Source of the DNA: Paenibacillus uliginis N3/975
GTDB lineage: Bacteria; Bacillota; Bacilli; Paenibacillales; Paenibacillaceae
Reading direction: 5' to 3'
Length of the DNA: 64,000 nucleotides
NCBI RefSeq assembly: GCF_900177425.1
Contig: NZ_LT840184.1
Location: forward strand, 6,364,261-6,428,260
Shown here: one piece after another, positions 17,383-25,047 of the stretch
How the letters are laid out: every line of letters starts with the position of its first letter
Position numbering within the stretch: the first letter of the stretch is position 1
Made by a program: the position numbers and the translations under genes
Notes under the pieces: model-generated
What the model saw: the letters and a program-made list of their open reading frames with translations, nothing else
Database searches by the model: none
Told to the model about the DNA's origin: nothing

Positions 17383-18384
17383 ATGCTGCGGAATCGAGAA
17401 ATTCAGATTTTATTGCTCATCATGGGCTCGGTCAGCTTAACGGCGATCGTTGCCGCTGCTTTCATTTCGTCTGTCGCGACGGCGTTCGTTACCATTCTAT
17501 CCATTCTGCTTATTGGCTGCAGTTTATTATTCACGAGATGGAGATATCGCGAGCTTGCGAATCTGTCCGTCTATTTGCGGGAAATTAGCAACGGCAATGA
17601 TTCCCTTGACGTTCGCGATAATCAAGAAGGCGAGCTTAGCATTTTAAAGAATGATATTTACAAAGTGACGCTCATGCTATCGGAGCACCGGTCGCTATTG
17701 CAGCGGGACAAAATTCAACTGACGGATGCCATCTCCGATATTTCGCATCAGCTCAAAACGCCGCTCACCTCCATGACAGTCATGGCGGATCTGCTAAGCG
17801 CCCCTGACCTGCCTCCGGCCAAAAGAACGGAGTTCACCCACCATATTCGCATCCAGCTTGAACGCATCGATTGGCTTGTTTCTTCCCTTTTAAAGCTATC
17901 GAAAATGGACGCGAAGACCATCCAATTCAAAAAAGATCGAATACCTATGAAAAACCTAATCCAAAAGGCATTAGAGCCGGTTATGATTCCGATGGATATT
18001 AAGGGACAGACGGTTTCCATCGCGGGGGATGACAACGTCTCTTTTGTCGGCGATTTCAATTGGACTGCTGAAGCGGTTATCAATATTTTGAAAAACGGAG
18101 TGGAGCATACGCCTGAAGGCGGTGAGATCGCCATCACATTCTTCGAAAATGCATTATTTACGGAAATCGTCATTGCCGACAACGGAAAAGGCATTCCGAA
18201 AGAAGATTTGCCTTATATTTTCAAACGTTTCTACAAAGGAAAGAATGCTAGCGAAGGGAGCATCGGCATAGGGCTTGCGATGGCTCACAGCATCATTGCC
18301 AGCCAGAACGGCGTGATCGATGTGACGAGCGACAGCGGGAAGGGTACGCAGTTCCGGATTAAATTTTATAAGCAGGTGATTTAG
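17383..18384 (+). CDS. Short-loop (intramembrane-sensing type) histidine kinase
   Basis: A 333-residue kinase. Two N-terminal membrane helices (about 8-28 and 32-50) are joined by only a few residues, so there is almost no extracellular sensor. This is the layout of intramembrane-sensing kinases that take their signal from a neighbouring ABC transporter. HisKA has His122 in DISHQLKTPL; HATPase shows NILKNGVEHT, DNGKGIP and SIGIGLAMA. The gene follows the regulator directly. The transporter encoded 1 kb downstream is the natural partner, although that transporter is of the double-FtsX type, not the classical BceB type. Confidence 0.88.
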   Translation: MLRNREIQILLLIMGSVSLTAIVAAAFISSVATAFVTILSILLIGCSLLFTRWRYRELANLSVYLREISNGNDSLDVRDNQEGELSILKNDIYKVTLMLSEHRSLLQRDKIQLTDAISDISHQLKTPLTSMTVMADLLSAPDLPPAKRTEFTHHIRIQLERIDWLVSSLLKLSKMDAKTIQFKKDRIPMKNLIQKALEPVMIPMDIKGQTVSIAGDDNVSFVGDFNWTAEAVINILKNGVEHTPEGGEIAITFFENALFTEIVIADNGKGIPKEDLPYIFKRFYKGKNASEGSIGIGLAMAHSIIASQNGVIDVTSDSGKGTQFRIKFYKQVI

Positions 18385-18485
18385 CGGCACCCCGTAAGTG
18401 ACTGAATTGTCACCTCCATCGTCACTTGATAGTCATTTTGGACAGATAAAATGATATTCATCAGATGAACGATGGAGGTAAGACA

Positions 18486-19424
18486 ATGCATTTGAAGCAA
18501 CACCGTAAGATTATTTTTGCCCTCACGATAGGCTACACCCTTTTTATTCTTTATTTTTTGTTCTTCGCTTTCGGCAGAGTAGGTAAAGTAGATCACAACA
18601 ACGAGTATACCTTTATTTTTTTACCGGACGATTTTTTTCGGGTGCCAGGCCTATCCGATCTTCTGCATCCTACGTTGATGGATTTTGTGGGTTTTGGGAA
18701 CATCGCAGCCTTCATTCCTTTTGGCATCTTGATCCCGTTGTTATATCGAACCAACTTTGTTCGCTTTATGACTTTGTTCATCCTATCTATTCTCGTGCTG
18801 GAGACCATACAGGCACTAACCTTGCTCGGCAGCTTCGACATGAACGACGTCATCCAGAACGCATCGGGCGCAGCCATCGGGTTCGGGGCGTACAAACTTG
18901 GCTTTCGTACCCAAAGTATCTGGAGAAATATTGCTGTTACGGGCATTTCCGGCATTGTCTTGATGCTGGGGGTTTGGGGTGTCTTCGGGATGGTTGACCA
19001 AGCGTTCACCAAAGAAATGGGCCCCTTTGTAGCGATAAACGAATGGAAGGATAGTACCGGGAATCCATCAACGGGAACCAAACCGAATAGTCTTAAGATT
19101 GGCGGTCAAGACGTGGAACCCCAATATAATGTGTACAGCATCGAAGGCAAAAACAAGGAAACGTACACGTATACGTTTGGCAATAAGAAGGAGTTGTATT
19201 TCTACTTGAATTATGGAATTCCCGATCAGAAGGATTTCCAGGGCAGCATCAGGCTTACCATCGATGGACATGAGTACCTGTCCGTATTTGCGGAAGATCA
19301 ACGCCATGAGCCGGATATGACCTCCATTTTTCTCCCACAGGCAAATGAGCTTACGATAACCATTGAGGGGAATGAAACCCTATGGGATGTTGGATTTAGA
19401 GAGATGGTATATATCTGGAATTGA
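18486..19424 (+). CDS. VanZ-like membrane protein with C-terminal extension
   Basis: A 312-residue protein started at ATG 18486 behind GGAGGTAAGACA. The N-terminal half has the VanZ-like membrane domain: TM1 (about 8-28), then NIAAFIPFGILIPLL, LVLETIQALTLLGSFD and a further helix around 150-170. The C-terminal half (about 180-312) is probably extracytoplasmic and has beta-rich character. VanZ proteins give low-level teicoplanin or lipoglycopeptide resistance. Placement between a sensor pair and an ABC exporter fits an antimicrobial-response role, which is inference. The C-terminal extension is not part of minimal VanZ proteins. Confidence 0.78.
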   Translation: MHLKQHRKIIFALTIGYTLFILYFLFFAFGRVGKVDHNNEYTFIFLPDDFFRVPGLSDLLHPTLMDFVGFGNIAAFIPFGILIPLLYRTNFVRFMTLFILSILVLETIQALTLLGSFDMNDVIQNASGAAIGFGAYKLGFRTQSIWRNIAVTGISGIVLMLGVWGVFGMVDQAFTKEMGPFVAINEWKDSTGNPSTGTKPNSLKIGGQDVEPQYNVYSIEGKNKETYTYTFGNKKELYFYLNYGIPDQKDFQGSIRLTIDGHEYLSVFAEDQRHEPDMTSIFLPQANELTITIEGNETLWDVGFREMVYIWN

Positions 19425-19448
19425 GCATCAAGGGAAGGAGGTACGGCA

Positions 19449-20132
19449 ATGGAAATTTTGAAAATCGAGCATCTGTCTAAAATATACGGCACAGGCGAAT
19501 CGGCGGTAAAGGCGCTTGACGATGTTTCATTTTCGGTTCAAAAAGGCGAATTCGTCGCGATTATCGGCCCGTCCGGATCGGGAAAATCGACCCTTCTTCA
19601 TCTGCTGGGAGGCGTCGATCGACCGACAAGCGGCAAGGTTTTCGTTGAAAATACGGATATTTATGCATTGGACGAAACGCGTCTGGCTATCTTCCGGCGG
19701 CGACAAATCGGACTGATCTACCAGTTTTTCAATCTGATTCCCACCTTAACGGTGAAAGAGAACATGACGCTGCCGCTCTTGCTGGACAACCAACAGGAAG
19801 ATAAGAAGCAGTTCGATGGGCTCGTAAAGACGTTGAATTTGGAGCATCGTTTAAACCATCTGCCTAATCAGTTATCCGGCGGACAACAGCAGAGGGTTTC
19901 GATCGGCAGAGCGATCATCAGTAACCCTGCCATCATGCTGGCAGATGAGCCGACCGGGAATTTGGACAGCAAAAATAGCAGCGAAATCGTCGATTTGTTG
20001 AAAATGTTGAATAAAACCTATCATCAGACGCTGATCGTCATCACTCACGACGAACGAATCGCTTTACAGGCCGACAGGATCATTTCAATTGTAGACGGGA
20101 AGATTGCCAAAGACGAGGTGATCCGTCGATGA
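19449..20132 (+). CDS. ABC transporter ATPase (MacB/LolD/BceA type)
   Basis: A 227-residue cytoplasmic ATPase. Walker A GPSGSGKST (about 39-47), Q loop YQFFNLIPTLTV, signature LSGGQQQR, Walker B IMLADEPTGNLD, and H loop VITHDE. The LSGGQQQR.SIGRA and PTGNLD motifs are typical of the macrolide/peptide exporter ATPases that pair with FtsX-type permeases. The start follows AAGGAGG. Its stop overlaps the permease start by four bases (ATGA). Confidence 0.93.
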   Translation: MEILKIEHLSKIYGTGESAVKALDDVSFSVQKGEFVAIIGPSGSGKSTLLHLLGGVDRPTSGKVFVENTDIYALDETRLAIFRRRQIGLIYQFFNLIPTLTVKENMTLPLLLDNQQEDKKQFDGLVKTLNLEHRLNHLPNQLSGGQQQRVSIGRAIISNPAIMLADEPTGNLDSKNSSEIVDLLKMLNKTYHQTLIVITHDERIALQADRIISIVDGKIAKDEVIRR

Positions 20133-22720
20133 ATATAGTCTACAAACTTGCCATCCGGAATTTAAAGCAAAACAAGAGACGAACACTCGTAACCATCATC
20201 GGCGTCATCATTTCGGTTGCCATGGTGACCGCTGTCGCTACGCTTGTTTTTTCCTTTTCGGATTTAATGATCAGGCAAACCATCGCGGATAGAGGGGAGT
20301 GGCATGTCCAATATAAAGATGTAACCAAAGAACAGCTTGCGGCGATACAAGGTGATAAGGCAACCCAAACCGTTGCGATTACAAGAGATCTTGGCTATGC
20401 CCCATTAGAAGGGGGACAAAATCCCAATAAACCATACTTGTTCATCAAGGAATATGATACGCAAGGTTTCACACAATTTCAGGTTGAACTAAGCAAGGGG
20501 CGTCTACCCCAGACGGACAAGGAAGTCGTTATCTCCGAGCCCGTTGCAACGAACGCCAAAGTGAAGTACGAAATCGGCGATCGTCTAACCCTTCGCATCG
20601 GCGAACGATTCGAACAAGGGGGCGATCATCCCTTGGATCAGAACGAACCCCTGCGTAGGGAAGACGGCACATTGACCGAAACGTTACAGCATATCAAGAC
20701 AAAGGATTATACGGTGGTCGGCTTCATCAAGCGTCCCGTTTGGGAAACGGCTTGGGCCCCGGGTTATACGATTATTAGCTATGTCGATGAAAAGATCATC
20801 GGGGCAAACGATCATGTGAATGCAGCGGTGGTCTTGCAGAAAATCAAACCGTCCTTGTTCGCTCATGCCGAAAATTTGGCTAAGAGAAACGATATCGAAT
20901 CGGTCCAATATAATAACGACTTGCTGCATTATTACGGCTTGTCCAAAAACGAAGAATCGTACAGCATGATGTACACTTTATCGGCGATCCTGATGGCAGT
21001 CATTATGATCGGCTCGGTTTCGCTCATCTATAATGCTTTTGCGTTATCCGACTCGGAACGTTCCCGTCACTTAGGGATGCTCGCGAGCGTGGGGGCTACG
21101 AAAAGGCAGAAGCGAAATTCAGTGCTTTTTGAAGGTGTCATCATTGGCTTGATCAGCATTCCTATTGGCATCCTTTGCGGTCTTGCTGGGATCGGGATCA
21201 CCTTTTGGTTCATGAACCCGATGATTGAAGGGGCATTATGGAGCAGTGAAAAGCTGACGGTCATCGTCACGCCGTTGTCACTCTTGATTGCCTGTGTTGT
21301 TTCAATGCTGACGATATTCATTTCGACGTATCTTCCGGCGATCAAAGCATCCAAGGTTTCCGCTATGGACGCGATTCGCCAAACATCCGACGTTAAGCTT
21401 ACGGCTGAAGCCGTGAAAACGTCGAGGTTCATTAGCAAGCTCTTCGGCATCGAAGCGGAAATCGGATTGAAAAACTTAAAAAGGAACAAACGGAGATATC
21501 ATGCCATTGTATTTTCGCTTGTTATCAGCATCGTTTTGTTTTTGACGGTATCGTTTTTTACCGCCGGCATGAAACAATCCCTGGAACTGTCGCGGGAAGG
21601 CGTCAATTATGATATTGAAGTGTCGTACAGCAATGGAAAAAGAATAGACGACCGGTTGATGCAATCGATTGTATCCCTAGATGGCGTAACGGAATACAAC
21701 CTGATTCAAGAGTTGTATAAGAATGCTTGGGTCGATGAAGCGTACATCGCCGATGAATTACAAGAGATGGTTAAGAAGGATCAGAGTTTACTGCAGGACG
21801 GAAAATACCCTTACGAGATTAAGATTCATGCATTAAACGATTGGAGTCTGCAAGCCTATGCCAAAGCGGTCGGTGCAAATTACGAACAGCTTAGGGATCC
21901 GGATCGTCCCGCCGCGATCGTGATGGATACGATCCATTACCAAGATGTGGATGCGGGGAAATATGTCCAGACGAAAGCCATGTATACGAATGTCGGTCAA
22001 AGTATCGAACTAACGAATAGCTATAAAGAAAATGCGGAAGAAACGAAGGTAAACCAAGTGATCGTTGCCGCGCTGACGGATCAAGCTCCGATGGGGATGA
22101 GCCCGACAGGCGTGGGTGGGTTAAATATGATCGTGTCGGAACGCATCATGGATCAATTGGCAGACGACGAGGAGCTAGCTAACGTTCAGACATATCTCCA
22201 TTTGAAAAGTACGGAACCGCTGAGAACACAGCAGGAAATCGAAGAGATTCATGAGACCAATCTGAATGTCTACAATGTATATCAATCCAGAAAAAGCGAA
22301 GAACAACAGATTCTTTTGATGTCCGTCTTTTCTTACGGTTTTATCGTATTAATTTCCGCGATTTCCATTGCGAATATTTTTAATACGATCTCAACGGGCC
22401 TATCCCTTCGTAAGCGTGAAATTGCGATGTTGAAATCCGTTGGCATGACCCCAAAAGGCTTTGCGAAAATGACGAACTATGAAAGTATTTTTTATGGGGT
22501 CAAGTCGCTGCTCTTCGGGCTCCCCGTCAGTTTCGTCGTGATGTATCTGATCTATAGGGCATTTGCGAACAAATTTAGCTACGGGTTCACCCTCCCTTGG
22601 ATGAGCATTCTTTCGGTCATTGTCGCCGTATTTGTCATTGTCGGTTCCGCCATGTTATATTCCGGCGCGAAAGTAAAAAAGGAAAACATTATTGATGCAT
22701 TAAAGCAAGAGAATATATGA
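20129..22720 (+). CDS. Large double-FtsX ABC transporter permease
   Basis: An 863-residue permease made of two FtsX-like halves. Each half starts with an amphipathic NLKxNKRR element (about 12-18 and 450-456), then one membrane helix, a large extracytoplasmic domain of roughly 230-250 residues, and three more helices (about 283-400 and 725-850). That gives eight helices, unlike the ten of BceB. The partner ATPase overlaps by four bases. Transporters of this layout move or extract lipids, lipopeptides or antimicrobial peptides, or work as sensors for a nearby kinase. A terminator at 22731 ends the operon. Confidence 0.88.
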   Translation: MNIVYKLAIRNLKQNKRRTLVTIIGVIISVAMVTAVATLVFSFSDLMIRQTIADRGEWHVQYKDVTKEQLAAIQGDKATQTVAITRDLGYAPLEGGQNPNKPYLFIKEYDTQGFTQFQVELSKGRLPQTDKEVVISEPVATNAKVKYEIGDRLTLRIGERFEQGGDHPLDQNEPLRREDGTLTETLQHIKTKDYTVVGFIKRPVWETAWAPGYTIISYVDEKIIGANDHVNAAVVLQKIKPSLFAHAENLAKRNDIESVQYNNDLLHYYGLSKNEESYSMMYTLSAILMAVIMIGSVSLIYNAFALSDSERSRHLGMLASVGATKRQKRNSVLFEGVIIGLISIPIGILCGLAGIGITFWFMNPMIEGALWSSEKLTVIVTPLSLLIACVVSMLTIFISTYLPAIKASKVSAMDAIRQTSDVKLTAEAVKTSRFISKLFGIEAEIGLKNLKRNKRRYHAIVFSLVISIVLFLTVSFFTAGMKQSLELSREGVNYDIEVSYSNGKRIDDRLMQSIVSLDGVTEYNLIQELYKNAWVDEAYIADELQEMVKKDQSLLQDGKYPYEIKIHALNDWSLQAYAKAVGANYEQLRDPDRPAAIVMDTIHYQDVDAGKYVQTKAMYTNVGQSIELTNSYKENAEETKVNQVIVAALTDQAPMGMSPTGVGGLNMIVSERIMDQLADDEELANVQTYLHLKSTEPLRTQQEIEEIHETNLNVYNVYQSRKSEEQQILLMSVFSYGFIVLISAISIANIFNTISTGLSLRKREIAMLKSVGMTPKGFAKMTNYESIFYGVKSLLFGLPVSFVVMYLIYRAFANKFSYGFTLPWMSILSVIVAVFVIVGSAMLYSGAKVKKENIIDALKQENI

Positions 22721-22730
22721 TAGGCCATCG

Positions 22731-22760
22731 GCCCTGACTTGGTTGAAGTCAGGGCTTGTT
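22731..22760 (+). terminator. Rho-independent terminator
   Basis: A 10-bp perfect stem (GCCCTGACTT with its complement, loop GGTTG) followed by TTGTTT. It ends the ABC operon. Confidence 0.8.
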
Positions 22761-22866
22761 TCGTTTAGGGGAGTCTCAATGAGCAGCACGACATTTATAG
22801 CACGCGTTAAAGTAAAAGAGATTCAGGTTAAAGGGATCATTGGGTAGTTTTCGCCGATAGCCCCGT

Positions 22867-22902
22867 TAAGCTGAACCGTACCATAAGTAGGTCGGAATTT
22901 TT
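22867..22902 (+). repeat. SCC-like attachment site 3 (36-bp direct repeat, right copy)
   Basis: Identical over 36 bases to 16621-16656, with core GAACCGTACCATAAGTAG at 22873-22890. It closes the block of the regulator, kinase, VanZ and ABC genes. A GTATC pentamer repeated three times follows at about 23001-23015. Confidence 0.8.
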
Positions 22903-23046
22903 GGCGAAAACCGATTATTTTATGAGTCTAACGGCGGACTTGAAAGGGATGTGCTATCGTAAAAAGGGTTATTATAAAGTAAGGTAATAGATATCGAATC
23001 GTATCGTATCGTATCGAATAACTTTCAGAGAGCAGGATAAGTTTTA

Positions 23047-24603
23047 ATGACATTTAATAAAAAACAACGCTACCGCTTTAGTGAAGCGCCTATATGGAAT
23101 ATCCAGCGGAATTATTATGAAGAAGAAGGAACGAAGGCTTGGAACAATGACCAAGTTCCCCAATATATAACGAGTAATCCGATGATCGCTACTTCATATG
23201 CGGAAATGATATTCGGGCTTCTTCAAGATCGGGCCAATAAGGAGTATAGTTCGGAGCCTATTATGATTATGGAGCTTGGAGCAGGGGCGGGACGTCTTGC
23301 TTACCATGTGTTAAGTGAGTTGTGCCGGTTAAGAGACTATGCGGGGATAGTGCTACCTCCGTTCCGTTATATTATGACGGATTTGGCGATAAACAATGTT
23401 TTAGCTTGGAAGGAGCATCCTGCTCTACAATCTTTTATTGCCGAGGGATTACTGGATTTTGCGCAATTTGATGCTGTTCATGATACAGCTCTGAACCTCG
23501 TCGTGTCAGACGCAACCATTAGAGAAAGAGACTTAAAACAACCGTTAATCATTATTGCCAACTACTTTTTTGATAGTATTCCACAAGAGTTGATTTATGT
23601 AGGTGATGGTCGAATTTATGAAGCAGATGTTTTTGTCGAATATCCTGAACATATGGATTCACTTAAACCATCCGAAGTATTAGATCGAATATCTTTGCAT
23701 TATGAGCATCGACGGGCACCCGAGTACGAACAAGAAACCTATCCATACCGTGATGTCATTGCAATCTATCAGGAACAATTAGAAGATTCGCATATTTTGT
23801 TTCCTGTTGCTGGAATAACTTGTTTGGAGCGTTTGAATCGGCTGTCTCAGGCGGGATTCCTATTAATAACGGCAGACAAAGGAGATCACTTGCTTGATAA
23901 CTGGAAATTCGCAGAACCGCCAGAGTTAATCCTACACGGAAGTTTTTCTTTAACGGCAAACTATCATGCGATTCAGCATGTTTTTGAACGAAGAGGGGCT
24001 ACGGCGTTATTTCCCCCGCATCATTATAAAAATATAAATGTAGGCTGTATTCTCAATATGGATAAACCAATGGACTATTTCAATACAAGACTAGCTTATC
24101 GTCGATTTATTGAACGCTTTGGTCCGGACGAGTTTTTCAGTATGAAGATATGGGTAGATCGTAATCTAGATAACATGGGACTACAACAAATATTGAGTTT
24201 TTGGCGTTTGGGTGGATATGATGCGGAATTTTTCATTCAAAGTACGAAGCAGATCTCTAGTCTGTTGCCGGATGCAAACGATGAAGAAATGCAGGATATT
24301 TTGAGAGGCATACAGCTTATGTGGTCATCGTACTACGTAATGGAGCAGCGCTATGACTTAGCGCTTGATGCTGGATTGCTACTGTTTGAGATGGAAATGT
24401 ACGAGGACTCCAAACGTTTTTTAGAAATTTCAATACATCAAGAACAAGGTGAGATCGTATCGACCGTATTTTATTGTCTAGCCATTTGTTGTTTCGAGTT
24501 AGAGTTAGACGAAGATGCTTTGAGATACGTACGGGAATTATTAGAACGCGAGCCTGATCATGAAGAGGCATTGGCATTGTTAAACATATTTGAGTTGTGT
24601 TAA
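23047..24603 (+). CDS. SAM-dependent methyltransferase-like protein with C-terminal helical repeats
   Basis: A 518-residue cytoplasmic protein. Residues 75-230 look like a class I methyltransferase of the MidA/NDUFAF7 type: motif I IMELGAGAGRLAYHVL, a following acidic position in YIMTDLAINN, and ANYFFDSIPQELIYV, which resembles the ANE.LDALP motif. The C-terminal third (about 370-515) is built of helix pairs resembling TPR units (YDLALDAGLLLFEMEMYEDS; LDEDALRYVRELLEREPDHE). The substrate is unknown. The gene stands alone after attachment-like site 3 and is more A/T-rich than the ABC operon before it. Confidence 0.72.
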   Translation: MTFNKKQRYRFSEAPIWNIQRNYYEEEGTKAWNNDQVPQYITSNPMIATSYAEMIFGLLQDRANKEYSSEPIMIMELGAGAGRLAYHVLSELCRLRDYAGIVLPPFRYIMTDLAINNVLAWKEHPALQSFIAEGLLDFAQFDAVHDTALNLVVSDATIRERDLKQPLIIIANYFFDSIPQELIYVGDGRIYEADVFVEYPEHMDSLKPSEVLDRISLHYEHRRAPEYEQETYPYRDVIAIYQEQLEDSHILFPVAGITCLERLNRLSQAGFLLITADKGDHLLDNWKFAEPPELILHGSFSLTANYHAIQHVFERRGATALFPPHHYKNINVGCILNMDKPMDYFNTRLAYRRFIERFGPDEFFSMKIWVDRNLDNMGLQQILSFWRLGGYDAEFFIQSTKQISSLLPDANDEEMQDILRGIQLMWSSYYVMEQRYDLALDAGLLLFEMEMYEDSKRFLEISIHQEQGEIVSTVFYCLAICCFELELDEDALRYVRELLEREPDHEEALALLNIFELC

Positions 24604-24609
24604 TCGAGT

Positions 24610-24813
24610 TCAATATGTCCCTTTAGAAGTGAAACGGCCAATGCCCTTTAATGCATAGTCAAAAAATCTAAGAATAAGTTCATTTTCAGTTTCAATACAG
24701 TAATATTCATCAATGTCCGCTTTTCCGCCTTGCAGCATATATGCAAGTATAGGAGAGAAAAGCGGTAAATCGGTCAGGATTAGATGTGGCAAGTTTTTTT
24801 CCCGGTAGCAGGA
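24610..24813 (-). pseudogene. Alpha/beta-hydrolase (PAF-acetylhydrolase-like), C-terminal remnant
   Basis: About 67 codons with no proper start; the only candidate is TTG at 24792 without a ribosome site. The residues HLILTDLPLFSP and LRFFDYALKGIGRF resemble the C-terminal end of platelet-activating-factor-acetylhydrolase-type hydrolases, where H..FTD.PL.SP precedes a final FFD.YLKG helix. The catalytic N-terminal part is absent. The call rests on motif memory and is moderate. Confidence 0.42.
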
Positions 24814-24870
24814 GTAATTTGGTTTTAGGAGAACTTTTTATGTGAATAGCATTTATAAAGGTGAGCATAA

Positions 24871-24942
24871 ATGAGATCTGACAAAGAGTTAGTTCAAGCT
24901 ATATTGGATGGAGATGTTGAGATATTCTCAGTGCTTAATTGA
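24871..24942 (+). pseudogene. ECF sigma factor, N-terminal remnant
   Basis: A 23-codon frame behind a good AAAGGTGAGC site. MRSDKELVQAILDGDVEIFS is the classic opening of an ECF sigma factor (region 2.1), after which the frame stops. The remaining roughly 140 codons are missing. It lies just upstream of the zinc-ribbon LRR gene, so an original sigma/membrane-protein unit may have lost its sigma factor. Confidence 0.55.
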
Positions 24943-25047
24943 ACAATAAATATGATAGATGTGGGGACATTTTGTTCTATTCTTTGGTTATACAAAACGA
25001 ATGATAGAATTTGCCTTAATAGATAAGGATATTAGGAGGGGTGGCCA

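Noticed and set aside
22779..22847. 22-codon frame (MSSTTFIARVKVKEIQVKG) after the ABC terminator, with a GGGAG site
   Set aside because: Too short, no recognisable motif and no context; may be a remnant but cannot be supported.
16621..22902. Classical BceAB bacitracin module
   Set aside because: The permease has two FtsX halves with eight helices and two large outer domains, unlike the ten-helix BceB layout, so only the sensing style is similar.
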